Below, in pieces: positions 1 through 11,541 of a stretch of 64,000 nucleotides of DNA. The stretch is taken from NCBI GenBank assembly GCA_014281115.1, contig JACONQ010000008.1:2728001-2792000 (forward strand), given 5' to 3'. Positions within the stretch are counted from its first letter, which is position 1, and each line of letters begins with the position of its first letter. Under the pieces are notes generated by a model, which did no database searches, was not told the DNA's origin, and saw only the letters and a list, made by a program, of their open reading frames with translations. Both the position numbers and the translations under genes were made by a program. The DNA is from Laburnicola sp. R22_1 (lineage: Eukaryota > Ascomycota > Dothideomycetes > Pleosporales > Didymosphaeriaceae).

Positions 1-1109
1 TTTTCAGACACCGACTTGAGTTAACAACATCTACTTCACCCTGAAAATGCCTACCGTTGGGGCCTACGAGATCGAGGGCGGAAGAGAGAATGATGACATA
101 GAGAACCTAGCCGTGTGCATGAGTCAGTAATCTTGGTTGGGTAGTGTCGGGCTACTTGAGGAACGAGAGACATCGGTCTTGTTTACGGGAGCGAAGAAGG
201 CCGGGGTACCGTAACGCGCATGAGGTGCCGGCGTGTGAAAACTACGTCGCGAGGACACGTACGTTATTGATCAGACCTGAAGGAAGTGAGCTGTACTATT
301 GTGCAACCTGGGAAGCTGCTTGTCCCGCCCAGCTTCGGCAGCGCGTCGGGTCTCACAGGAACATACCGAAGAGCCAGAAAGCAGAACAGACGCGGGGATC
401 GGCGCCCTGGAAGACGGCTTTGAGGCGAGCCCAGTAGAGCTCGCGCGAGGCGGAGGGCGAGCCAGGCATGGGGAGAGGCATGGAGGAGGTGCAGTCGCGA
501 TGGACTGGGGCGAGACTATCTACCTATACCTAGGTATGGCCGCGTGCATGTGCGCGTGAGAGCGAGTGGTGCCGGCGTGATGTCCATGCCAACGACGGGC
601 GGGAGCACGGGAGCACGGGCGCACAGGGCCTGCAGCGATGAGGATGAGGCTGATCGGAACGACGAGTCGGAACGAAAAGGCGGTGGAGCCAGGAAGACGC
701 AGACTAGCTGGGACGGCGACGCGGGAGGCTGGGCCAGGCCACGGCCGCAGCAGCACAGATATGTACCTAGGTAGGTAGTCGATACACGCAACAATGTCAT
801 GACGACAGCCGCTGAGGCTTCTTTCTGCTTTGCACGTGTGGCAGGCCAGCGCCGGCGGAACGCGCAGCCGCGCTCCTCGTTGCGGGGAGCTGCTTCGCTG
901 CAGGGATCCCAGCTCCACATGCGCTATGGCCGTCTGTCTGTGGGTTCTCTCCTCGTCGCCCGTCGCTTTGCTTGCTCACCTAGGGGGATTGCTCATTGGC
1001 ACCCTCGTCCGTCGACACCATGGCCGCCCTCCTCTCCTGCCACTAGCCCTTGCCCTCGCCCTCGCCCTCGAGTCCTCCACCCCCTCCGCTGCACCTCGCC
1101 GGCACCAAC
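1..1109. other. Upstream intergenic region of RXT3, no supported gene
   Basis: No reading frame here shows recognisable protein character. The overlapping ORFs are short, arginine/serine/proline-rich and compositionally driven. Two copies of the palindrome TACCTAGGTA lie at 527-536 and 764-773. The last ~100 bases are C-rich (CCTCGCC repeats around 1050-1075), as expected for a 5' leader. I take this region as the promoter and leader of the RXT3 gene that starts at 1110. Confidence 0.6.
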
Positions 1110-4100
1110 ATGGATGCTCGCCAGACACAGCCGTTCACGCGTGAGCGTCCTCCGCACGACAGTCCTCTCACCCACAATCCAAACCACCAGTCGCCGCCCC
1201 GGCCTCCACAGCGGACGCCATACGGCGGCTACCCTTCTGCCTCGTCGCAGTCGCAGCCTCGGCCGCAGCCACAGCCCCCGGTCCACGTTCCCTTCTCCGC
1301 CGATCCCTATCCTTCTGCTCGCCGCGATCCATTTTTCCCGCCTGCGACCGCAGAGCATGCCCGACGCAGCAGCTATGGCGTCCCGGCAGCAGAGAACGCG
1401 CCTCCAAACGAGAGACACAGTGCGTGGGGAAGCACAGGTACGCTACCGGCTGCGGCTCTCTTTTCAGACCTCTCGCTGCGGTGCCACACAGGAGTGTTGC
1501 TGTCTTAGATGTCGCCGCCTGTCTCAGACATGTGCTGGGAGGCTCGCGTGGAGGAGCGAAGCGATGCGTAGGGCTTGGAACAGGTGTTGCTGCTGCACCG
1601 CGCAATGGCATCCATGCTTGGAACGCAAACAGACGGCCGCCGCTCAGTCTGAACGCCGGCGTTGTCTCTGCAGCTCCAAAACCCGGCTGGCATCCATGCG
1701 CGCGTCAAGCCGGTTGTTCCACCGCCAGCCCTCGATCCGCGACTGGAATCTTGCGACGACTGTGGGCAGCGCCGGCAAGAAACAGTCATCGCACGCTTGC
1801 AAGGATCGCATCATGCATTTCTCTCCTCCCGCACCGCTGGCACGCTAAGCGAACCTTCCCCTGCCGCCCTGTCGCTCTAAACCGCATCCGACCTCACTGA
1901 CGATCATGCTCTAGCGCGACCTCATGCCGTCGGCCCCGTTTCTCATCACCACAGCGGTCCTCCTCCACCGCCATCCATGAGCTCCTCGCACAGTGCCGCC
2001 AACCAGTCGCCTTACTCCTACGAGGCGTCGCGCAGACGCTCCCTCGGCGGCGCGAGCTCTCCCGGCCGATACGGAGGTAAACCCCGCCCTCCTCACTTTC
2101 AAGCTGCACTGCTAACCATCTGCAGGTCCTTCGCATGAACCTCCACCCGCGCCGTCATTTGCACGACCACACATGCCGCCACCATCGTCTCCACAGCAGC
2201 AGCAGCAGCAGCATGGTCACGCATCGCAGACACAACGCGCGCCCTACACATCAGCGTTTGGAGGCAATCGGGACCTCCCTGGGCTAGGCCAGTCGCATCG
2301 CCCCGGAAGCAGCATGTCCATCTCGTCTCTTATCGGAGGCGGTGACACAGGTGCACCCAGCCATACGTCGCAATTACACCCATCACCTCCCACGAACGGG
2401 CCGCCGTCAAACAGTCACAGCATGCAACCTCCATCGCCAAGACGTGGCCCTTCGACTGTAACTAGGTCAGACTTCTCGCCCTTTCGGCGCCAGCCATCCC
2501 CAGATAGACACTTGTACGCCAGCAACACATCAAGAGCGCCAGAAGGACATGTGTATACCGTTGGCTCACCTCCGCGGTCGTACAACAGCTTGCAGGGCTC
2601 GCCAAATCAAGGCCGATCTACGCTTCCGCATGCATCGCAGCCCTACAAACCCATGATCTTTCAAGGTCCACGTTCGTATCCTTCTACTCTGAGCGATACA
2701 CACCCCCGAGACCAGCGACAACCCGCAGGTATGCCGCCCCGACCGAATAGCCAACCGAGTGGCCCTGGACTACCCCAGGAACCCAAAGCAGACGACGATA
2801 CTTTGGGACAGAGGCGTCCATTATATGGACCACCGGATGAGCGACGCCGGACGCTAGGGGAATCTCACCATTCTCGACCTAATGCTGCAGACCTAGGGTT
2901 CGGTGTTACTCAGGACACTTCAGACAGAGACAGGCCGTCCACAGTCCAACCCGTCTCTCAATCCACCTTTGGACCGCCCAGCGGCCCCCGAGGGGCTATC
3001 GGGTCTCACCCTCCACGTAGCCTGTGGCGTCATTCAGTACCAGAGGAACCCACTCGAGAAAGTATGGAGACCAGAAGAGAGGATGCACCTCCACCTTATC
3101 GCAGCTATGGTGGGTATTCTGCACCGCCGCAGGGCCCTTCACCTTACGGTGGTTCTGGCCCTGGGCCCGAAGACATGGTTCGTGGACGGAGCTTAGATCA
3201 CTTGAGTCATCGAGCCGTAGAACAGTATCATGCGCCACCTACATCGGATCCTACCTCCAACGATAGACACAAATCAGAACAGCTTTCTCGTTCCCTATCT
3301 TCTGGAGGCACCGGATATCTAGGTCGTTCCATGTATGACCAGTCTCGCAGGATAGGCGAAGACCTCCATACCAGGTCATTTCTTGCTTTTGGGCCCGACG
3401 CTAATCGTCGCACTGGCCGGGCATCGCCTCTTCCTCAAGCTGTTCAGGGCGCGCAAGCGCAGCCGCTATCCATTGGTAAAGATCCACACGTCAAAAGCGA
3501 GTTTGGGCGAATGTTCTCTGGACTGGGTGGTCTGGGTAGCTCAACGCCTTCGCGAGGGAGTCCTATGCCCCAGGCTATGCAAGAACCGCTTCCTCTTGGG
3601 ACAGATCTCAACGAGCATCTCCGACTTCAAAGAGTCAATTCGCAGAATGGGAGGAATCTGAAAAGAGTCAAAGATGAGGAAGGATTCGACGATGAAAGCA
3701 ACGATGGACGGAGTACACCTTTTGCAGTGCGAGGCACCAAGCGCAACAAACAATCTAATTTTAACCATCACCATCATCACCACGCGCACGCTCACCAGTA
3801 AGTACCCATAAGTTCGTCAAGCATGACATAAACTGACTGATTACTAGCCATCACCACCACCATCATAAGCCCGAGGAAGAAGTCCTTCAGCCCGTGCACG
3901 GACATTCCCCAGCGTCTCATCATCATCATCACTACCACGGCATATCACACCACCATCACGCTCCAAAGTCATTTCGAGCTCCGTTGCTTTCTCCTCCACC
4001 ACCTCCCAAAGTCCATGACATACAGCCCGTTCTAGAGGAGGCCGCGAAGTACCCTCGTAAACATTTGGGAAACCAGCTTTACACAGCGACGACAGAGTTG

Positions 4101-4742
4101 CCTAAACCTAATTCCTCATTGGATGATCAATTTGGCTACGCTTCCAAGCCGAATCAACTTCCGCGATTTATGATCAACCCAATCAACTGCACATTTACCA
4201 TCAGAGTGTCCCGCTTCTATTTGAAGCCACGCCAGAGACAACATATTGTCTTACAACGTCACCTGTGGGGCGCGCGTATCTATCGCGACGACTCTGACCC
4301 TATCGCTGCTGCGATACACTCGGGTTGGATCCGAGGCGAATGGGACGATACTGTGGACATCAAGATGTTGGATCCTCGACTGTCGGAGCCTAACAACCCA
4401 AGCGATGCCCAAGATAGCCTGGACAAGCCTCCATCAGCTCCTATCATGCCTCCAGCAGACATGGATTTGCAAATCGAGCTGCTGATACTTCCTAAGATGG
4501 AAGAGTATGCGAGAACCACCGAATACGGTATTCAAAGCCGTCACAGCTCCAACCACGACGGGCTAAGCTTCATGATCAATAGGATTCGTTGGGTGGAAGA
4601 TGGCATTGGCAGCCGTGGTCAGGAGAGAACGGCAGCGGCTTTGAAGAAGCGCTTGGATGCAAGTGCTGCGCTGCTCTCGCTGCAAAGCGGCGGTGACGAT
4701 GCGATCAAAGCTGTCAATGGAGTGGCAAAGCTGCACGCTTGA
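1110..4742 (+). CDS. RXT3: Rxt3-family subunit of the Rpd3L histone deacetylase complex
   Basis: Predicted subunit of the nuclear Rpd3L histone deacetylase complex. Exons 1110-1437, 1915-2076, 2126-3797 and 3848-4742 give a 1018-residue protein; all junction phases agree (1, 1, 2). The first ~720 residues are low-complexity (Pro, Ser, Gln, with a short polyQ near 2200). They end in histidine runs on both sides of intron 3. The conserved part is the C-terminal ~230 residues, from about 'YPRKHLGNQLYT' through 'FTIRVSRFYL' to 'INRIRWVEDG', which I recognise as the Rxt3 domain. Intron 1 (477 nt) is long for this genome but has a CACTGAC branch site and a CTAG acceptor that restores frame exactly. 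Start chosen: first ATG in the exon 1 frame after the C-rich leader. The disordered N-terminus is much longer than in yeast, which is usual in Pezizomycotina. Confidence 0.82.
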
Positions 4743-6255
4743 GTGAGCTTGTCATGTACTGATAACTTGGGCCCAGATTGATGGGGTCGGGCGCTTGATT
4801 GTGGATCGGATATGTGACTTTAGTTCTGCTGTTGCTGTGTACAATATTGGGTTTGATTCAGCATTGTTATATACCCACACATTTACGACTACGGCCGCAT
4901 GGCGTAACCCTTGACGTATGCGTTGGCGGGGCAGTTGGTAGATAGCCAGGCATTGAATAGTTGCATTGATTGTGATCTGACATGACCTGTGATGACTGGC
5001 TCACGGTAGACATGAAGCGCGCGGGCAAGGCGAAGATGTTCCTATACAAAAGACACGGCTGCTGTGGTACGTATACGTGTATGACGAGGCCGATTGCTTT
5101 CCAGGTGTAGGGGTTGCGGTTGGATTGGCGACTCAGGCAGCGGTGCTTTTTCACGTCGTGCTTAGAGATAAGATAGATACTGCCAGCGTGTACCAACCGA
5201 AGTCACACCCAGCCGCTCCGTTGGCGACTAGCAGGCGCAACTCCTTCCACGACTTCCTCCAGAGCCGCGACAATCATTGCAACCACTGCGCCATCACACA
5301 ACCGACTCTGCTTGCGTAGCCTACGCCCAAGGCCTCACAGACAGCGCCACCACCCCGCAGCCCGCAGCCCGCAAACGCCCGAAGGCTCTAGCAAGACGCA
5401 AAGGCAGGCGACGAGAGCAGCGGCGCCCTTTGGCCGAGACATCAACCATGTCGCGGGTCAGGAACTACTCCATCTCGACGGTGAGTGCATGTTCGTCGTT
5501 CGCCAGTCGCGTGTGCCCCTCTGGTGTCGCTGCATTCCGCCCCAATACGAGGCCATGGTTCCGACAATCGGCGAGAAGAGGCATGGCATGGCATGGCATG
5601 GCTGCATGACGTGGGAAACGCCGGCCTGACGCATTTTCTGGCACTGCACACCATTTTCGTGGCACGAGAGGCACACAACCACACGACCGCGCTGGTGGCG
5701 AACGGTGCCGTTGCGCCACTACGCAGCTCTAGCCTCGGGCCAGCAGCCACGCCGTTCGCCCAGCGCCCATCGTCAGCAGGGAGCTAGGTAGGTCTGGCCG
5801 TTCCTGAGGCCCAGCGGCAGCGTCAGTCCACCTCCACCCGCAATCGTCTGCATTCGTACCGATCCAGCGGGACGCGGCCGGGTAGCCAGCCAACGCGCTC
5901 ACACTGATTGACGGGGTGCTGTCGTGGTTGCCGCACTGCTTTAGCACGCCCTCGGATGCTCTAAATACAAAGCGCGGTGCAAATGCGGGGAATCATCGAC
6001 ATCCCAAGCTTCACTCTTCTCGCTTCACCAAGCCGAGCCCTGCGTCTTCCTCCCTCCGGCCTGACAAACGCCCAACTGCCCTCTCCCGCACCGCCTGCGT
6101 CATTTCCTACGGTACTCCGCCGTCCACACCTGGTGCCCGCCGCTCGGAACCGTCTTGGCCTGATCCGATCCCTTCGTCTCTCTTTTGTATAACCATAGAC
6201 GCGCCATTTTCCTTGCGCATTCATAGCACCGAGCCAAGCCTCTTCCCTAGACACC
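4743..6255. other. Intergenic region before PFK2/FBP26-like gene, no supported gene
   Basis: Holds the 3' flank of RXT3 and the likely promoter and 5' leader of the next gene. An ATG at 5448 opens an 11-codon stretch followed directly by a good donor (GTGAGT at 5481), which could be the first exon of a small gene or an upstream ORF in the leader. I could not find a continuing exon. A (GGCAT)n tract lies at about 5580-5602. Confidence 0.5.
5580..5602. repeat. Short tandem repeat (GGCAT)n
   Basis: Four consecutive GGCAT units followed by a partial one, in the intergenic region upstream of the bifunctional kinase/phosphatase gene. Confidence 0.8.
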
Positions 6256-7775
6256 ATGGCGGAGTCCAATGGCGTCTTCACGCCAAACATGCGCGCTGTG
6301 CCCACGGGCGCCTTACTCAAGCCGAGCAGAAAAACTAATGGCGTTGGTGTACAGGCCGAAGACACACGGATATGCGTCGTTATGGTGGGATTGCCCGCGA
6401 GGGGCAAGAGCCTGATTGCTCAGAAAGGTACGACCGCCGCGTAGGTCGCAGTAGAACTACACTGACTTTGCGCACTGCAGTCGTTCGCTACCTCCATTGG
6501 TTATCCATCAAGGCGAAGACGTTTAATGTCGGACAATACCGCCGCACCGCCACGCCAAACCCGTCCGCCGAGTTCTTCGACACCTCGAATCCAGAAGGAG
6601 AGCGCTTGCGCAAAGCTGCTGCTGAGGCCGCTGTTAACGACATGTGCAAATGGTTTGCAGAGGGGCGGGGTTTGATCGCAATCTTGGATGCGACAAACTC
6701 CACCAAGCGTCGCCGTAGGTGGATACAAGAGCGCTGCTCGAAGGAGAACATTGAGACCTTGTTTGTGGAATCAAAGTGCGATGACGAGGATCTGATCATG
6801 AGCAACATTTTGGAGGTCAAAACTACGTCACCAGACTATGTTGGACAGGATCCTGAAGAAGCTGCAGCGGATTTCCGTAACCGGATTCGAAACTACGAGA
6901 AGGTGTACCAGACCATTGACGAGGACGAGCGCGACCTCACCTACGTCAAATTGATCGATGTGGGCAAGCAGGTCATCATCAACAGGATCCAGGATTACCT
7001 CCAGAGTAGAGTGGTATACTATCTGATGAACCTGCACATCAAGCCCCGATCGATTTGGTTATCCCGGGTAACTATCTCCTTTTAGCGATTATACCTTGCG
7101 TACTGACCTGCATAGCACGGCGAGTCTAAATACAATCTCACGGGCCAAATTGGAGGAGACGCGGATCTCTCCGAACGCGGCGACGCTTACGCACACGCTC
7201 TACCCGGCCTGGTCGCGAAGTCTGTCGGCGATGGCCGCAGACTGACGGTTTGGACCTCGACTTTGAAACGTACCATTCAGACTGCCCGTTTCCTCTCTTT
7301 CGAAAAGCTCGAATGGAAGGCTCTAGACGAGCTTGATTCGGGCGTCTGTGACGGCCTAACGTATGCCGAAATCGAAGAAAAGTATCCCGAGGACTTTGCG
7401 CAACGCGACGAGGATAAATACAACTACCGCTATCTGGGCGGCGAATCCTACCGCGATGTCGTCATCCGATTAGAGCCCATCATCATGGAGCTAGAGCGAA
7501 GCGAGAATATTCTCATCGTCACCCACCAAGCGATTCTTCGATGCATCTACGCGTACTTCATGAACGTGCCGCAGGAACAGAGTCCCTGGATGGAGGTCCC
7601 GCTCCACACGTTGATCAAGCTCACTCCCAAAGCGTATTCGACGCTGGAGGAGAGGCTGAAGGCGGATATACCGGCCGTCAGCACTTGGAGAGGTAAGGGC
7701 ACAAAGGCCCAGCACCAGGAGGTCGATGGCAGCGCACCCAGCCCGATCATCGCGCCTGGCAACGCTAGCTCTTGA
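6256..7775 (+). CDS. 6-phosphofructo-2-kinase / fructose-2,6-bisphosphatase (bifunctional)
   Basis: Cytosolic enzyme that makes and breaks fructose-2,6-bisphosphate, the regulator of phosphofructokinase and fructose-1,6-bisphosphatase. Exons 6256-6427, 6481-7067 and 7116-7775 give 472 residues. The kinase domain carries the Walker A motif GLPARGKS (residues 45-52), then 'GQYRR' and 'LDATNST'. The C-terminal histidine-phosphatase domain starts right after intron 2 with RHGES (phospho-acceptor His254), followed by the conserved 'LDELDSGVCDGLTYAEI' and 'THQAILRCIYAYF'. Both halves look catalytically complete. The bisphosphatase is therefore predicted active, unlike yeast Pfk26-type proteins that lost the phospho-acceptor histidine (family knowledge). 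Start chosen because the ATG gives a short N-terminal extension before the kinase core. No upstream exon is needed. Confidence 0.93.
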
Positions 7776-8632
7776 TCTCATGGTGCGACTTCCCTACTTT
7801 CACCAGAGCTTACTCAATTTTGCCCAGCCTCTACGGCAGCGAGGGTACGGCAGATGTGTTCAAACGGGCAGGACTCGGATTAGCAGGAGACCGTGATCAA
7901 GCAAGAGGGGGGACAGTTAAACCATTCGGTATAACGGGTTCTGGCATCAACAGCACGTGTTTGTCATGGCGCCCGCCCGGGCGGGCGTACTATCATAGAA
8001 TTTGTCTTGGCATGCTAGCCGGGTTTTCTCTCTCTCTTTTTACTCCCCAGTCAGCCCACCCCTATTATCACCTTCGTTTTACAAGTTTTTTTCTCTGGCA
8101 ATTACGATTACGACTGGCATGAGCATAGCATGTATGCATGGGGCACCTAGTGCAAATCTGGATTGGGTTTGGGATTGTGGGCAGAAAGGGCAGGCAGGGA
8201 AAAAGGGAGACTTCTTTTGCATTCTGTTGCATGTATGAATGAAATGAATATTTTAAGCCCTCTTCTTTTTGGGCTTTGTTTTACATTGGCTGTGGGTTGT
8301 GCTGTGTGGTTCACTGAGGGGTTAGGTGGGGTGGTGTCTTTTTTTGGGGGTGGGGGGATTTTTGGCTGGTGAATTGCGTGTGATGGGTACATTGCAATTA
8401 TTTTTCCTCTGTGTGGGAAATCCATGTCTATTGCCCCTGTGATACGTTCAACTCCCTGATGGCGCCGTCGTATCTAGTACGCGTATTTTATTTATTTTTT
8501 TCCATCCCTCCTTCTGCGTGATGTAAAATATCTTGGTGTATGTACTACGCTGCGCTACTGTCTAGTTCGCGTCTGTGCTCTGCTCTGCTGTGCTGTGCTG
8601 CGTCTGTGCTGCGTCTGTGCCGGCTGCCTACC

Positions 8633-8642
8633 TACCTAGGTA
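8633..8642. repeat. Palindrome TACCTAGGTA
   Basis: One of at least six perfect copies of this 10-base palindrome in the window (others at 527, 764, 58093, 61523 and 61531), all intergenic. Confidence 0.7.
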
Positions 8643-8833
8643 CGCAGAACACTAGCGGCACTTTTGAACTTTGGTTCTTGGACCCGGGGCCCGGGGCCCG
8701 GGGTTACAGCGGTTGTCTCCGTCGGTGGGCGCGGGAGGTGGGTGTCAGGTGGTCATTTGACGGGTCGGGTGGGGGGGCTGTTGCATAGATGTTGGGACGG
8801 GAGGGATATAGTTTGACACGACACGATGGCGAG

Positions 8834-8941
8834 GTTGACGTTGACGTTGACGTTGACGTTTGTTGTGATGTTTTTTTTGTGTTGTTGTTGTTGTTGTTAT
8901 TGTTATTGTTGTGTAAACAGATGGATGGATGGATGGATGGA
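8834..8941. repeat. Cluster of microsatellites: (TTGACG)n, (TTG/TTA)n, (GATG)n
   Basis: Three adjacent simple repeats: about 4.5 units of GTTGAC at 8834-8861, a TTG/TTA triplet run at 8881-8912, and about five units of GATG at 8920-8941. On the opposite strand they read as poly-Asn and Ser-Thr ORFs, which I do not regard as genes. Confidence 0.85.
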
Positions 8942-9067
8942 GGATTCTGTATGGGTGTTTTAAGCAATTTTGCAAAGGCGGAACGCTGATATGTATGTAT
9001 GGAATATAGCATGTGAGTGTGAGCATTGATGTCGGAGGGTCCGGCCGGCTCAGTCAGCCAGTGTGTA

Positions 9068-9088
9068 GAATCGAATCGAATCGAATCA
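9068..9088. repeat. Short tandem repeat (GAATC)n
   Basis: Four units of GAATC in intergenic DNA. Confidence 0.8.
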
Positions 9089-10137
9089 ATGGACTCGGAG
9101 AGGGTTGTCCAATGTGCCTCCTGCCTGCCTGTGTGACAATGTGGTTCCATAGTGCAGATGTCAGGTGCCAGTGTGTGGATTGTGTAGGTGGGTGGGGCGG
9201 AGTGGGTGGAGATGGATTTGTTGAGGTGTGGTGGTGTGTGGGTGCGGTGAGCTGAAGGGGTTAGATAGGGCGGTGGCTTGGGGGATATTGGAGTGTGAGA
9301 TGGATGGATGGGATGGGAGGGGTTTAGTGGGAGATGGGGCCGAAGAGTGGGTGGGCAATATGCAGTGGGAACGGGCTATGGAGAGGGTGTGATAGAGTGC
9401 GGTGTGTAGGAGGAAGCAGCATAGGTGGAAGAAGCGGGCTCTGGTGCTGGGATAGGCGTATCAAATTGGTGTGGGGATTGTGCGAGTGTATGGATGGAGG
9501 TGTTGGGGAGGCGTAGAGCAGTGGCAGTTTGGCGCGCGGTGCGTGTGGGAAGGCTTTCGCAAAGGAAGTTGAGTGCGGACTGTAGTTGGGCTTGACTAGC
9601 TGGATGGAGAAGTCAGCTGGATTGAAGTGTGTGTGTGTCTGACCGGTCCGATGGGTACGCCTAGCTGGCAGATCCATGGAAAGTGCGTTCCGGATGACAG
9701 TGACAGTTTGATAGAACTGGCGCGCTAGCACGGCCTTGTGACAAGCAAGCTCGGGATAGAGGACTTCGAAAGAAAGGGTCTGTCTGAACGGTGTGGCGAT
9801 ATTTTTGGAACGCCTATAGGAAGGGCTGGCGGCGCGGAGGAGGAGTGGTAGTTGGCCGGTGTTGGTGTGCTGGGAGGTCTATCACAAGCCAGGAAGGCTC
9901 GAAGCTGAAGCGTTCCGGAGTTGTAATGTGTCTCCCCAAAAGTTTGGGCCGTAGTATCCACTTTTTCGAAGCGCAGAAGAGTGGTAGAACGGGCGGTTGA
10001 TAGTCTGAATGCCCGACATCACTGTGTCATCGGTATGTTCATGGACAGAGCTAAGTTTTGGCGTACCATGGAAAGGACTGGTGCTTGTAGGAGTGTTTTA
10101 TATTTAAGAGGCTGCCCCCGGGTACCTTGGCTGGTTA

Positions 10138-10199
10138 CCACTTCCACAACCACTTCCACAACCACTTCCACAACTACCACCACCACCACCACCACTTAA
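10138..10199. repeat. CCACTTCCACAA minisatellite with CCA triplet tail
   Basis: Three 12-base units followed by a run of ACC triplets, about 170 bases upstream of the ORF at 10372. A pyrimidine/CA-rich strand like this is common in fungal 5' leaders. Confidence 0.8.
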
Positions 10200-10371
10200 A
10201 GCACCGCATCCACCACCACTTCTACACGCTGATATATCAGCCTGTATACCCTCAGTACATTAAACGTCGTACGTACACCACACAACCTACGCAGCGCTAC
10301 CTCTTCAAAAGGCTAACGTCTTCAGTGCATTTATCCACACCTCACCCACACAACACACACATCAACCTCCA

Positions 10372-11541
10372 ATGGCTCTAACACCCCGATTCGCTTCCAC
10401 CTCTGCTGCGTCTCGTGCCTTCAACGGCTCAGCGCAAGTGGCCCACGACTTTGGCCTCAAAAAGCAAGAGGCCCGTGGGCGTAGGTCGGAAGCATCCGGG
10501 GAGAACACGACCAAATGGACCATCGAGGTAAACCGTCAAATGCCAGGCGAAAACGCCTGGTGGGTTGAGCCTGCCGTGCTCCCAGAGCCGAACAACATAC
10601 ACCGCGGCATTTGGACCAAAAGATGGACCCCGAAGTTACAGATGCCCACCGCGTACGACGTGAGGCGACGAAGGGCGGATGTCGCTAAAATGTTCAGAGT
10701 CAAGGAGGAAGCGACTTTGGCTCCATGGGAGGAGCAAGCCGTGGACATGCAGCTCTGGGAGCGCCTGGATCACATGCTGATTCCCGGGCAAGACATGAGC
10801 CAGGGCCGGCCCAAGGAACTGGAGCCGCTGCCAGAATTTGAGGAGGAGTGGGCGCTCGTGATAAAGCTCCACGAGAAGCTCCACGGTGGCCCTGCCACGC
10901 CCGCACAGGCCGCCACTCCCACACATGATGGGCCTGCCAAACCCGCCCACGGTACCACGTCCAGGCCAAAGAAAACCACGTGCAGGCGCAAAATCCCCAA
11001 CAACAGTCAAGAGACGGTTCCCACTCCCGCCAGCGCACCCACAACAGCGCAAACTACAACCCCCAACGCGGTTGATGCGGCGCCTTCAAGACCAGAGGAG
11101 CGCAATACACCACTCGACGCGGTCGATGCGGCGCCTTCAAGACCGGGGAAGCGCAAACGCGAGGGTGAAGCTGAAGAAGCTGAAGGACCGACGTCTTCAT
11201 CCCCGCGCCGATCAAGACGATGCCGAAAGTCAAGCCGAAAGAAGCTAGAGGCAGAGGCAGAATCCGCCCCCAATTTTAGCTCCGACTCCGGCCCCGGCTC
11301 TGGCGCCGAAACCCCACGCGCGCACCCGCCGCTCAAGCTCAAGCTCAAGCTCAAGCTGCGGGTCCCACGGGACGCCCATGTGCCCACGCCCGTGCAGCAA
11401 AACCCCCACGAACCAAACGGCACCGCCGTCATCCCCCTCCACACCCACCATGCCGCACAACCACCAGTACCTGAACACGGTGCTCAACCCCGCGTCGACA
11501 ACCTTCACGGCGACGCAACGATCCCAGCAAGCGCGCGGTAA
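10372..11541 (+). CDS. Uncharacterised protein, basic and low-complexity C-terminus
   Basis: Single-exon ORF of 389 residues; I do not recognise a family. Residues 1-165 look like a folded, Trp-rich domain (motifs 'WTIEVNRQMPGENAWWVEP', 'RGIWTKRWTPKLQMPTAYD', 'LWERLDHMLIPGQD'). The remainder is Pro/Ala/Thr-rich. It carries a duplicated 'AVDAAPSRP' segment, a basic cluster with KRKREGE and RRSRRCRKSSRKK that could be a nuclear localisation signal, and a (LK)n run. Its last 92 bases overlap the ATG of the next ORF in another frame, so the 3' end may be mis-set: an unseen intron could shorten it or join the two. The N-terminal part looks genuinely coding; the exact end is uncertain. Confidence 0.5.
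   Translation: MALTPRFASTSAASRAFNGSAQVAHDFGLKKQEARGRRSEASGENTTKWTIEVNRQMPGENAWWVEPAVLPEPNNIHRGIWTKRWTPKLQMPTAYDVRRRRADVAKMFRVKEEATLAPWEEQAVDMQLWERLDHMLIPGQDMSQGRPKELEPLPEFEEEWALVIKLHEKLHGGPATPAQAATPTHDGPAKPAHGTTSRPKKTTCRRKIPNNSQETVPTPASAPTTAQTTTPNAVDAAPSRPEERNTPLDAVDAAPSRPGKRKREGEAEEAEGPTSSSPRRSRRCRKSSRKKLEAEAESAPNFSSDSGPGSGAETPRAHPPLKLKLKLKLRVPRDAHVPTPVQQNPHEPNGTAVIPLHTHHAAQPPVPEHGAQPRVDNLHGDATIPASAR

Larger units (their letters stand above)
7776..10371. other. 2.6-kb intergenic region rich in simple repeats
   Basis: No supported gene. The region contains GC palindromes (GGGCCC blocks near 8682-8703), a TACCTAGGTA copy at 8633-8642, and runs of (GTTGAC)n, (TTG)n, (GATG)n and (GAATC)n between 8834 and 9088. 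A T/G-rich, strand-asymmetric stretch runs to about 9620. ORFs on both strands here are translations of the repeats. The last 250 bases before 10372 are probably the leader of the next ORF. Confidence 0.6.

Noticed and set aside
799..1848. Plus-strand ORF of 349 codons overlapping the start of RXT3
   Set aside because: Arg/Ser/Pro composition without domain character. It runs through RXT3 exon 1 and intron 1 in a different frame from the supported product.
5448..5480. Possible first exon 'MSRVRNYSIST' followed by GTGAGT
   Set aside because: No continuing exon could be found, and joining it to the kinase/phosphatase gene meets stop codons or the wrong frame.
8704..9150. Minus-strand ORF with poly-Asn and Ser-Thr runs
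   Set aside because: It is the translation of the (TTG)n and (GTTGAC)n microsatellites.
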